10,633 nucleotides of DNA. Source: an uncultured Veillonella sp. (GTDB lineage: Bacteria; Bacillota; Negativicutes; Veillonellales; Veillonellaceae). Below are positions 1-5,269 of the stretch, in pieces. The notes under the pieces are model-generated. The model searched no databases, was not told the origin of the DNA, and worked only from the letters and a program-made list of their open reading frames with translations. The DNA is taken from the NCBI GenBank assembly GCA_900550175.1, contig URQX01000052.1, forward strand, positions 1-10,633, written 5' to 3'. Position numbers and translations under genes: made by a program. Each line of letters begins with the position of its first letter. Position 1 is the stretch's first letter.

Positions 1-230
1 TCTACAAAGAGGCGCATACAATCGACCAACAATGGTCCATCAAAGCTTGTGGCGTGCGTCAACGTCATATTGACCAAGCACAATCTTTCAACTTGTACAT
101 CACACCTCAAATGAAAGCGAAAGAAATTCTTGACCTTTATGTTGAGGCGTACAAACAAGGTATTAAAACAATCTACTACATCCGTAACCAATCCCTTGAA
201 ATGGATGAGTGCACTAGCTGCTCCTCCTAA
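1..230 (+). CDS. nrdA: Ribonucleoside-diphosphate reductase alpha subunit, C-terminal fragment
   Basis: This is the last 75 codons of the catalytic alpha subunit of class I ribonucleotide reductase, which reduces ribonucleotides to deoxyribonucleotides in the cytoplasm. The reading frame enters at base 3 and stops with TAA at 228-230; the 5' part lies outside the window. Visible family features are the DQAQSFNLYI stretch (fragment residues 24-33), the adjacent tyrosines of TIYYIRN (residues 58-59), which match the tyrosine pair that passes the radical from the beta subunit, and the C-terminal CTSC motif (residues 70-73), the redox-active cysteine pair that re-reduces the active site. The beta-subunit gene follows after 74 bases on the same strand, so the two are almost certainly co-transcribed. 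Class Ia (nrdA) is preferred over class Ib (nrdE) because the beta subunit looks NrdB-like and no nrdI is seen, but the fragment alone cannot settle this. Confidence 0.88.
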   Translation, partial: YKEAHTIDQQWSIKACGVRQRHIDQAQSFNLYITPQMKAKEILDLYVEAYKQGIKTIYYIRNQSLEMDECTSCSS

Positions 231-252
231 TACGAGATGTGTATATAAATCT

Positions 253-283
253 GATGACGACCTATAGCAGTATAGGTCGCATC
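253..283 (+). other. Intergenic RNA hairpin between nrdA and nrdB
   Basis: A 9-bp perfect stem (258-266 with 271-279) closes a GCAG loop. Four more pairs (253-256 with 280-283) extend it past a single bulged A at 257. No U-tract follows, so it is not an ordinary terminator. It ends 7 bases before the AAAGGAGG ribosome binding site (291-298) of the beta-subunit gene. It may mark an mRNA processing or stability point that sets the alpha to beta ratio; that role is inferred. Confidence 0.55.
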
Positions 284-304
284 GTTGTATAAAGGAGGCC
301 TATT

Positions 305-1333
305 ATGGAGAAAAAACTGATTTTCAACGAACATGGTGAACGTGGCACACAAGCTATGATTGGCGGCAACACCACAAACCTTCGCGAATGGAACCGTATC
401 AAGTACGACTGGGCGAACCAAATGTACCGTACAATGCTCAACAACTTCTGGATTCCTGAAGAGATTTCCTTGAACGAAGACGTTAAGCAATTCCCATACT
501 TAACAGATTATGAACGCCGCGCATTCGACAAAATTATTGCGTTCTTGAACTTCCTTGATTCCATTCAGTCTGAAAACTTGCCTAACTTGAGCCGTTATAT
601 TACAGCCTCTGAAGTGGCATCCTTATTGAATATCCAAGCATTCCAAGAAGAAATTCACGCTCAAAGTTATTCTTACATTTTGGACACTGTAACGAACCCT
701 ATTACACGTGACAAAATTTATGACGAATGGCGTACAGATAAAACATTGCTTGAACGTAACCGTTTTATCGCCGATGCATACCAACGTTTCAGCGATGATC
801 CTAGCGAAGCAAATCTTATTCATACAATCATCGCGAACTATATCTTAGAAGGCATTTACTTCTACTCTGGCTTTAGCTTCTTCTACACATTGGCACGCCA
901 AGGTAAAATGACAGCTACATCCACAATCTTCAAATACATCAACCGTGACGAAGTAACTCACCTTGTATTGTTCCAAAACATTATCCGCGAGTTACGCCGT
1001 GAACGCCCTGACTTGTTCACTCCTGAACTAGAAGCGAAAATCACTGACATGATTCGCCAAGGTGCAGAAAACGAAATCGCTTGGGGTCAATATATCACTG
1101 ATGATAAAATCCTCGGCCTTAACAACGTTCTTATCGAACGCTACATCAAATACCTTGCAAACATCCGCTTAGAAGCAATTGGCTTACCTCATCTATATCC
1201 TGAAATCAAGGAAAATCCTATGGAATGGATTGAAAGCTTCTCCAACTTGAATAGTACAAAAACAGACTTCTTTGAAGCAAAAGTTACAAACTATACAAAA
1301 GCAGCAGCATTTGATTTTGATGATTTAGAATAA
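305..1333 (+). CDS. nrdB: Ribonucleoside-diphosphate reductase beta subunit (class I)
   Basis: This 342-residue protein is the radical-generating small subunit of class I ribonucleotide reductase. It holds a dinuclear metal cluster and a tyrosyl radical and works with the alpha subunit encoded just upstream. All expected ligands are visible: D85 in LDSIQ, E115 and H118 in AFQEEIH, E182 in LEGIYFYSGF, and E216 and H219 in RDEVTHL. The radical tyrosine is Y122 (HAQSY). The acidic tail FDFDDLE is the kind of C-terminus that docks on the alpha subunit. Length is normal for the family. The ATG at 305 follows a strong AAAGGAGG (291-298) with a 6-base gap, so the start is secure. The C-terminal half resembles NrdB (NPMEWI, DDL tail) more than NrdF, hence the symbol, but class Ia versus Ib is a judgement. 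An intrinsic terminator follows directly, making this the last gene of its operon. Confidence 0.93.
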   Translation: MEKKLIFNEHGERGTQAMIGGNTTNLREWNRIKYDWANQMYRTMLNNFWIPEEISLNEDVKQFPYLTDYERRAFDKIIAFLNFLDSIQSENLPNLSRYITASEVASLLNIQAFQEEIHAQSYSYILDTVTNPITRDKIYDEWRTDKTLLERNRFIADAYQRFSDDPSEANLIHTIIANYILEGIYFYSGFSFFYTLARQGKMTATSTIFKYINRDEVTHLVLFQNIIRELRRERPDLFTPELEAKITDMIRQGAENEIAWGQYITDDKILGLNNVLIERYIKYLANIRLEAIGLPHLYPEIKENPMEWIESFSNLNSTKTDFFEAKVTNYTKAAAFDFDDLE

Positions 1334-1336
1334 AAT

Positions 1337-1378
1337 AAAGGGATGCTTTTACAGAAAACTGTGAAAGCATCCCTTTTT
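1337..1378 (+). terminator. Intrinsic terminator after nrdB
   Basis: An 18-bp stem (1337-1354 with 1359-1376, one G-U pair at 1350:1363) closes an AAAA loop and runs into five T residues (1374-1378). It begins 3 bases after the nrdB stop codon. The 5' flank is A-rich, so the reverse transcript also ends in U residues. It may therefore serve the convergent minus-strand gene as well, whose stop lies about 190 bases away. Confidence 0.93.
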
Positions 1379-1570
1379 ATGATCCCCAACGCCACCCTCA
1401 TCAAAATAGTTGACACATGGTAATACATTATAAAAAATAACCATACATTTATACACAATAAGGGCCTACACGATACATATCATAAACGCCCCGTACATGT
1501 GAATGTCATCTTTTTACGAATTAAGCAATCGTGGCTTTGTATCCACCCTATCTTGATTACCAACTTGTAA

Positions 1571-2029
1571 TTAGTACTCTTTTAAATCAACAGTCCAGTT
1601 AGTGGATTGTAATAAATTATCTAATGTGCGAATCTCCTTAGATATTTTATCTGCTGTTTTTTGTAATTCACTAACATTTACAGTTGCTATCATTTTGATT
1701 TCCGAGCCACGAGCACGATAATTAATAGCACTTGCACTATCTGCTAAGGCACGATATGCAGAAAGTCGCATAATAGCTCCTTCTTTCTCTGCTATAATTT
1801 GCGTTAAAGAGCGCCCTTCAATAATAGTTGCACAGTTAGTAAGATTAATATCTTTAATGAGTTGTTGAAGTCTTTCAATTGCCGCTTCTAGTTCTTGTAT
1901 CAATACGTTAGGGTCTTCATTAGGTGTTTCCCCTTCTTGTACTAAACTATTTTGATTTAAACGACCTCGCAAATCACTAATTTTCTTATTCAAATCAGCA
2001 CGTTCTTGTAATGCTTCTGCTAGTTTCAT
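1571..2029 (-). CDS. DIP1984 family protein (septicolysin-like), function unknown
   Basis: A 152-residue cytoplasmic protein I recognise as a DIP1984-family member, sometimes labelled septicolysin. No biochemical function is established to my knowledge. Family-like features are the MKLAEALQERADLNKKI opening, the central LQQLIKDINLTN stretch, and YRALADSAS near residue 96. Charged and leucine-rich heptad-like stretches at both ends (about residues 3-26, 44-62 and 120-142) predict a mostly helical, coiled-coil protein. There is no signal peptide or membrane segment. The ATG at 2029 is preceded on the minus strand by GAGGTGAG (2035-2042), a good ribosome binding site. It lies 85 bases downstream of the acetyltransferase gene on the same strand with no terminator between, so the two may share a transcript. 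Base composition is more AT-rich than the neighbouring operons. Confidence 0.8.
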   Translation of the reverse strand: MKLAEALQERADLNKKISDLRGRLNQNSLVQEGETPNEDPNVLIQELEAAIERLQQLIKDINLTNCATIIEGRSLTQIIAEKEGAIMRLSAYRALADSASAINYRARGSEIKMIATVNVSELQKTADKISKEIRTLDNLLQSTNWTVDLKEY

Positions 2030-2114
2030 AAACTCTCACCTCATATTTTGAAATATATGGATATTAATATACTGACTGAACTAATACAAACTATTATATT
2101 TAGTATCTAGTTTC

Positions 2115-2531
2115 TTATAATACTTTCCGCATCATCACATGTGGACAGCCTTCATCAAGGTATTCTTCCCCTTCTGCCTTATAGCCAAGGGATTCGTAGA
2201 ATGGTTTTGCCTGCACTTGTGCGGATAAGGAGCACGTTTTATATCCATCGCGACGAATAGCATTTTCAGCAGCCATCATAATTTTAGTGCCTAAATGTTG
2301 TCCACGATATAACTTACGTACCGCCATACGGCCAATATGCGCATCTCCAGCTACGTCACTGGGAAAATATCGGCAGGTACCAGCTGGCTTACCATCTATG
2401 GATAAAAGTACAAACTTTGCAGTCTCATCAATTTCATCAAACTCGTCTTCAAAACCTTGTTCCTTCATAAACACATCAATACGAATTTGTTTTATTTCAT
2501 CAGTTATATGATCTAAGATTTGAATAATCAT
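2115..2531 (-). CDS. GNAT family N-acetyltransferase, ElaA-like
   Basis: A 138-residue GNAT-fold protein expected to transfer an acetyl group from acetyl-CoA to an amine; the substrate is unknown. The N-terminal IRIDVFMKEQG segment (residues 16-26) is typical of the ElaA-like subgroup. The acetyl-CoA pyrophosphate loop is RGQHLG (residues 76-81) within IGRMAVRKLYRGQHLGTKIM. The C-terminal half carries AKPFYESLGYKAEG (residues 108-121) and the GCPHVMMRK ending common in the group. I chose the ATG at 2531 because AAAGGG precedes it at a suitable distance. An in-frame ATG at 2606 would add 25 residues unlike the family, has no ribosome binding site, and would translate through a 13-bp tandem repeat. 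The gene is read from a promoter at 2636-2663, divergent from the aromatic operon, and probably heads a two-gene unit with the DIP1984 gene. Confidence 0.82.
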   Translation of the reverse strand: MIIQILDHITDEIKQIRIDVFMKEQGFEDEFDEIDETAKFVLLSIDGKPAGTCRYFPSDVAGDAHIGRMAVRKLYRGQHLGTKIMMAAENAIRRDGYKTCSLSAQVQAKPFYESLGYKAEGEEYLDEGCPHVMMRKVL

Positions 2532-2570
2532 AGGTAACCCTTTCACAGAATAAGCATATTTATAAAAATC

Positions 2571-2596
2571 GATTTCAGCGTATGATTTCAGCGTAT
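2571..2596. repeat. Perfect 13-bp tandem duplication in the acetyltransferase leader
   Basis: The 13-mer GATTTCAGCGTAT occurs twice back to back (2571-2583 and 2584-2596) with no mismatch. It lies between the minus-strand promoter and the chosen start of the acetyltransferase gene, so it should fall in the 5' untranslated RNA. A unit of 13 is not a multiple of three, so copy-number change would shift the frame of the rejected longer ORF. Confidence 0.9.
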
Positions 2597-2635
2597 TACA
2601 AAACATACTATAAACACTGAAAACTTCTTATTTTT

Positions 2636-2663
2636 ATTATATCAAAAATACTCTTAATTCCAA
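2636..2663 (-). promoter_or_regulatory. Sigma-70-type promoter for the acetyltransferase and DIP1984 genes
   Basis: On the minus strand, TTGGAA (-35, 2658-2663) and a perfect TATAAT (-10, 2636-2641) are separated by 16 bases. TG one base upstream of the -10 gives an extended TGnTATAAT element. Transcription should start near 2629, giving about a 100-base leader before the ATG at 2531. Confidence 0.68.
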
Positions 2664-2735
2664 CAAACATCTTGAATTTTATTAATTCCCACAGCCAAAA
2701 TATTTTAAAACTTCCATGAAATTAATTTTTAGGTA

Positions 2736-2765
2736 TTGCATAATTTTATCATTTGGGTTTATACT
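2736..2765 (+). promoter_or_regulatory. Probable promoter of the aromatic operon
   Basis: TATACT (2760-2765, five of six to the -10 consensus) follows a weak -35, TTGCAT (2736-2741), by 18 bases. Transcription would start near 2772, just upstream of the leader-peptide ribosome binding site. The weak -35 leaves room for an activator, but no operator is obvious. The placement is supported mainly by its position directly before the leader ORF. Confidence 0.5.
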
Positions 2766-2798
2766 ATACCCATAATTTTTAGAAAGGAGCAACCAAAG

Positions 2799-2888
2799 AT
2801 GACTAACCAAATTAGCCTAGCTACAAAACAATACTTTTATTGGTTCTTTATCCAACGTACGGGTAAGGAACTATTTGTGGTACGCTAA
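2799..2888 (+). CDS. Aromatic leader peptide of the aro operon (attenuator)
   Basis: A 29-codon ORF, too short for most gene callers, opening with ATG after AGAAAGGAG (2781-2789) and ending in TAA at 2886-2888. Its product starts MTNQISLATKQ, then residues 12-17 are Tyr-Phe-Tyr-Trp-Phe-Phe (codons 2832-2849), with one more Phe at residue 26. Six consecutive aromatic residues covering all three amino acids is far from chance in so short a peptide. The ORF sits between the promoter and an intrinsic terminator that precedes aroF. These are the hallmarks of a leader peptide whose translation measures charged tRNA, as in the trp and phe leaders of enterobacteria. The peptide itself probably has no function; ribosome stalling on the aromatic codons is the signal. 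The coding reading is direct from sequence and the regulatory role is inferred from position and RNA folding. Confidence 0.85.
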   Translation: MTNQISLATKQYFYWFFIQRTGKELFVVR

Positions 2889-2961
2889 TTAAGATTTAGT
2901 CATTATTAGTTGCTTAGAATAGTAAAAGGGCTACCCGTATTAGACTACGGGTAGCCCTTTT
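2841..2961 (+). promoter_or_regulatory. Four-segment transcription attenuator controlling the aro operon
   Basis: Three mutually exclusive helices can be drawn by hand. Segments 1 and 2 pair as a 13-bp hairpin (2841-2853 with 2861-2873, three G-U pairs, 7-base loop) that covers the Trp-Phe-Phe codons. Segments 2 and 3 pair as the antiterminator: 2857-2865 with 2932-2940 (one G-U), plus 2870-2875 with 2918-2923. Segments 3 and 4 pair as the terminator, 2924-2939 with 2946-2961. A ribosome stalled at 2832-2849 for lack of charged Tyr, Phe or Trp tRNA would block segment 1, free segment 2, and so prevent termination. A ribosome reaching the stop codon at 2886 would cover part of segment 2 and allow the terminator. 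Pairings are seen in the sequence; the mechanism is by analogy with trp and phe attenuators. Confidence 0.78.
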
Positions 2962-2963
2962 TT
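2924..2963 (+). terminator. Attenuator terminator before aroF
   Basis: A perfect 16-bp stem (2924-2939 with 2946-2961) closes a 6-base loop and ends in six T residues (2958-2963). It lies 35 bases after the leader-peptide stop and 59 bases before the aroF start, so it can only act on transcripts entering the operon. Its 5' arm also pairs with the leader coding region, which makes it conditional. Confidence 0.93.
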
Positions 2964-3022
2964 GTTTGCTATCCCGTATGGTAAGCCCTACTATTCACTG
3001 TAGTTTACAAGGAGGATTTATC

Positions 3023-4036
3023 ATGATTATTACATTAAAACAAAACGCAGCAACAGCAGAGGTATCTCGTTTACGCAGTGAATTAGAGGAAAAAGGCTTC
3101 ATTATCCATCCTGTAGAAGGCGCTCGCTACAACATCTTAGGTCTTATCGGCGACACTGCATCCCTCGATGCTCGCCAAATCGAGTCCCTAGATTTCGTAG
3201 ATAAAGTAACTCGTATTCAAGAACCATACAAAAAAGCAAACCGTAAATTCCATCCAGATGATTCTGTAATCAACGTAGGTGGTACACTTATCGGTGGAGG
3301 TCACTTCGCAGTAATGGCTGGTCCTTGCTCCGTTGAAACACCTGAACAAGTATTAGAAACAGCAAAAGCTTGTAAAGAAGCTGGTGCCACAATCCTTCGC
3401 GGCGGTGCTTTCAAACCACGTACTTCTCCATACTCCTTCCAAGGTATGGGTCCAGAAGGTTTGGAATTGTTAGAGCTAGCTAAAAAAGAAACTGGTCTTC
3501 CTATCGTTTCCGAAGTTATGGATATTTCCCAATTACAATACTTCGATAATGTAGATATGCTTCAAATCGGCGCTCGTAACATGCAAAACTTCACACTTTT
3601 AAAAGAAGTAGGTAAATTAAATAAACCAGTTCTCTTAAAACGTGGTTTGTCTGCTACATACGAAGAATGGTTGATGGCTGCTGAATACATCATGTCCGAA
3701 GGCAATGAACAAGTTGTATTATGCGAACGTGGTATCCGCACATTCGAAACTAAAACTCGTAATACATTAGACGTAACAGCAATTCCTATGATGCACGAAT
3801 TATCTCACTTACCAATCATCATGGACCCTAGCCACGCTGCAGGTATGAGCCGCATGGTTCGTCCACTTTCCCTTGCATCCGTAAGTGGCGGTGCAGACGG
3901 CCTTATGATCGAAGTTCACAACGATCCATCCAAAGCATTGTGCGACGGCCCTCAAGCATTACGTCCAGACCAATTCACTAGCCTTATGAAAGAAATTATC
4001 GCATTGCGCCAAGCATTGGTAGAATGCACTAAATAA
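3023..4036 (+). CDS. aroF: 3-deoxy-7-phosphoheptulonate (DAHP) synthase, type I-beta with regulatory domain
   Basis: This 337-residue enzyme condenses phosphoenolpyruvate and erythrose-4-phosphate to DAHP, the first step of the shikimate pathway. Residues 1 to about 70 form a ferredoxin-like regulatory domain as in the Thermotoga maritima enzyme, where Tyr and Phe bind; the rest is the TIM barrel. Visible active-site motifs are GPCSVE (100-105), KPRTSPYSFQG (131-141), LKRG (205-208) and DPSHAAG (268-274). Expected metal ligands C102, H271, E297 and D308 are all present. Length matches the regulated I-beta form. The start at 3023 follows AAGGAGG (3009-3015); an upstream ATG at 2966 would add 19 residues that begin right after the terminator U-tract and lack homology, so I reject it. 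It is the first structural gene of the operon and lies directly behind the attenuator, so flux-controlling DAHP synthesis is governed both by attenuation and probably by end-product inhibition. Confidence 0.96.
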   Translation: MIITLKQNAATAEVSRLRSELEEKGFIIHPVEGARYNILGLIGDTASLDARQIESLDFVDKVTRIQEPYKKANRKFHPDDSVINVGGTLIGGGHFAVMAGPCSVETPEQVLETAKACKEAGATILRGGAFKPRTSPYSFQGMGPEGLELLELAKKETGLPIVSEVMDISQLQYFDNVDMLQIGARNMQNFTLLKEVGKLNKPVLLKRGLSATYEEWLMAAEYIMSEGNEQVVLCERGIRTFETKTRNTLDVTAIPMMHELSHLPIIMDPSHAAGMSRMVRPLSLASVSGGADGLMIEVHNDPSKALCDGPQALRPDQFTSLMKEIIALRQALVECTK

Positions 4037-4052
4037 TCTTAAATAGCACACA

Positions 4053-4090
4053 AATAAGCTAGTATCCGTTATAATAGGTACTAGCTTATT
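4053..4090 (+). other. Intergenic hairpin between aroF and aroB
   Basis: A perfect 12-bp stem (4053-4064 with 4079-4090), with two further G-C pairs past a bulged T (4066-4067 with 4077-4078), leaves a 9-base inner loop. CTTTTA follows, a poor U-tract, so it could be a weak or partial terminator. It ends 9 bases before the aroB ribosome binding site. Its 3' half shares an 18-base core with the hairpin at 8897-8928. Confidence 0.65.
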
Positions 4091-4110
4091 CTTTTATGAA
4101 AGGAACTGTT

Positions 4111-5163
4111 ATGACTCGCATTCATATTAATGCGTCCACACCGTATGACGTTGTCATCGAGGAAGGCGCTTTACAACGCATCACCGATTATATTAAACCA
4201 TTAAAACCAAATTGCCGCGTAATCATCGTCAGCGACAGCAATGTGGCACCGCATTATTTGGATTCTGTGAAAGCTAATATGGAACGTGCGGGTTATACTG
4301 TTTGTGATTATGTGTTCCCTGCTGGTGAAAGCTCCAAAAACGCTCACCAACTCATCGATTTAATAGAGTACATGGCAGCCCAATCGTTAACGCGTAAAGA
4401 TCTTCTCATCGCCCTTGGCGGTGGTGTTGTAGGCGATATGGCAGGCTTTGCAGCAGCTACATACTTGCGTGGTATTGACTATGTACAGGTTCCTACCTCC
4501 CTATTAGCTGCTGTAGACTCCTCTGTAGGTGGTAAAACAGCAGTCAATCTCGAAGCGGGTAAGAACCTTTGGGGTGCTTTCAAACAACCTATCCTAGTCC
4601 TCTGTGATCCTACAACCCTCCATACATTGCCAGACATGGAATGGAAAAATGGTTGTGGGGAAATTATCAAATACGGTTTCCTCGATGTACCAGGGTTATT
4701 AACCCAACTCGAACATAAACCATTAATAAAACATCGCGATAGCGTGAGTACCGTTATCGCTCGCTGCGTTCAAGCAAAGGCGGATATAGTTGAGCAAGAT
4801 GAACGCGAGTCCGGTGTTCGTGCCCTCTTAAATTTAGGTCACACCTTTGGTCATGGCATCGAAAAGGCCAGCCATTTTGAAGTCCACCATGGCTATGCTG
4901 TAGCCATCGGTATGGTCCTCATGGCACAAGGTGCTGTAAAACATGGAGAATTAGATGCAGAAGCATTAGAAAAATTAAAAGCCCTCATCGAAGCACACGA
5001 TTTGCCAACTACTACAACCATAACAAAAGAAGAAATCCTTGCAGCTGCTAAGCACGATAAAAAAAGTGAAGGGGCAACTATAAAAATCGTAGTTCCTACA
5101 AGCTACGGCCATAGCGAACTCAAGGTTGTCACCCACGAGGAGTTAGCAACCTATCTTGATTAA
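4111..5163 (+). CDS. aroB: 3-dehydroquinate synthase
   Basis: This 350-residue NAD- and metal-dependent enzyme converts DAHP to 3-dehydroquinate, step 2 of the shikimate pathway. The NAD-binding segment is GGGVVGDMAGFAAA (residues 103-116). DSSVGGKTAVN (136-146) and KNLWGAFKQP (151-160) bind substrate. Zinc ligands by family alignment are E184 in GCGEIIKYG, H244 in NLGHTFGH and H260. All key residues are present and the length is normal. I chose the ATG at 4111 because AAAGGA (4099-4104) precedes it by 6 bases; an in-frame ATG at 4096 lies upstream of that site and adds only five residues. It follows aroF by 74 bases that contain a hairpin and precedes aroA by 106 bases, with no strong terminator in either gap, so it reads as the second gene of the operon. 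Confidence 0.96.
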   Translation: MTRIHINASTPYDVVIEEGALQRITDYIKPLKPNCRVIIVSDSNVAPHYLDSVKANMERAGYTVCDYVFPAGESSKNAHQLIDLIEYMAAQSLTRKDLLIALGGGVVGDMAGFAAATYLRGIDYVQVPTSLLAAVDSSVGGKTAVNLEAGKNLWGAFKQPILVLCDPTTLHTLPDMEWKNGCGEIIKYGFLDVPGLLTQLEHKPLIKHRDSVSTVIARCVQAKADIVEQDERESGVRALLNLGHTFGHGIEKASHFEVHHGYAVAIGMVLMAQGAVKHGELDAEALEKLKALIEAHDLPTTTTITKEEILAAAKHDKKSEGATIKIVVPTSYGHSELKVVTHEELATYLD

Positions 5164-5193
5164 GATAACTTATCTATTAGGATTAAGTTATCT
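5163..5193 (+). other. Intergenic hairpin overlapping the aroB stop codon
   Basis: A 10-bp perfect stem (5163-5172 with 5184-5193) closes an 11-base loop. Its first base is the last base of the aroB stop codon, so a terminating ribosome would melt it. It is all A-T except two G-C pairs and no U-tract follows, so it is unlikely to terminate. Its function is unknown; it may influence message stability. Confidence 0.5.
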
Positions 5194-5269
5194 AAGGTTT
5201 CTAGCACCTACAACCTGCATAATTGTTATTTGTAATATAAGGTTTACCTAATATTTAAAGGAGATTTAT

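Noticed and set aside
1410..1436. Perfect TTGACA (1410-1415) as a plus-strand promoter
   Set aside because: No -10 box at 16-18 bases (the nearest A/T-rich candidates give 13-15), and no plus-strand gene follows for more than 1.3 kb.
2532..2606. N-terminal 25-residue extension of the acetyltransferase on the minus strand
   Set aside because: No ribosome binding site at 2606, sequence unlike the family, and it crosses a 13-bp tandem repeat; the ATG at 2531 has AAAGGG at a good distance.
2772..2965. T-box riboswitch or TRAP site upstream of aroF
   Set aside because: I see no T-box bulge consensus, no specifier-loop architecture and no series of spaced GAG/UAG triplets; the short translated ORF with aromatic codons explains the region better.
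2966..3022. In-frame ATG that would extend AroF by 19 residues
   Set aside because: It starts directly after the attenuator U-tract, has no ribosome binding site, and the added residues do not fit the family; AAGGAGG at 3009-3015 fixes the start at 3023.
4053..4096. Calling the aroF-aroB hairpin a full terminator
   Set aside because: The downstream T-run is interrupted and short, and aroB has no promoter of its own in the gap, so full termination would cut off the rest of the operon.
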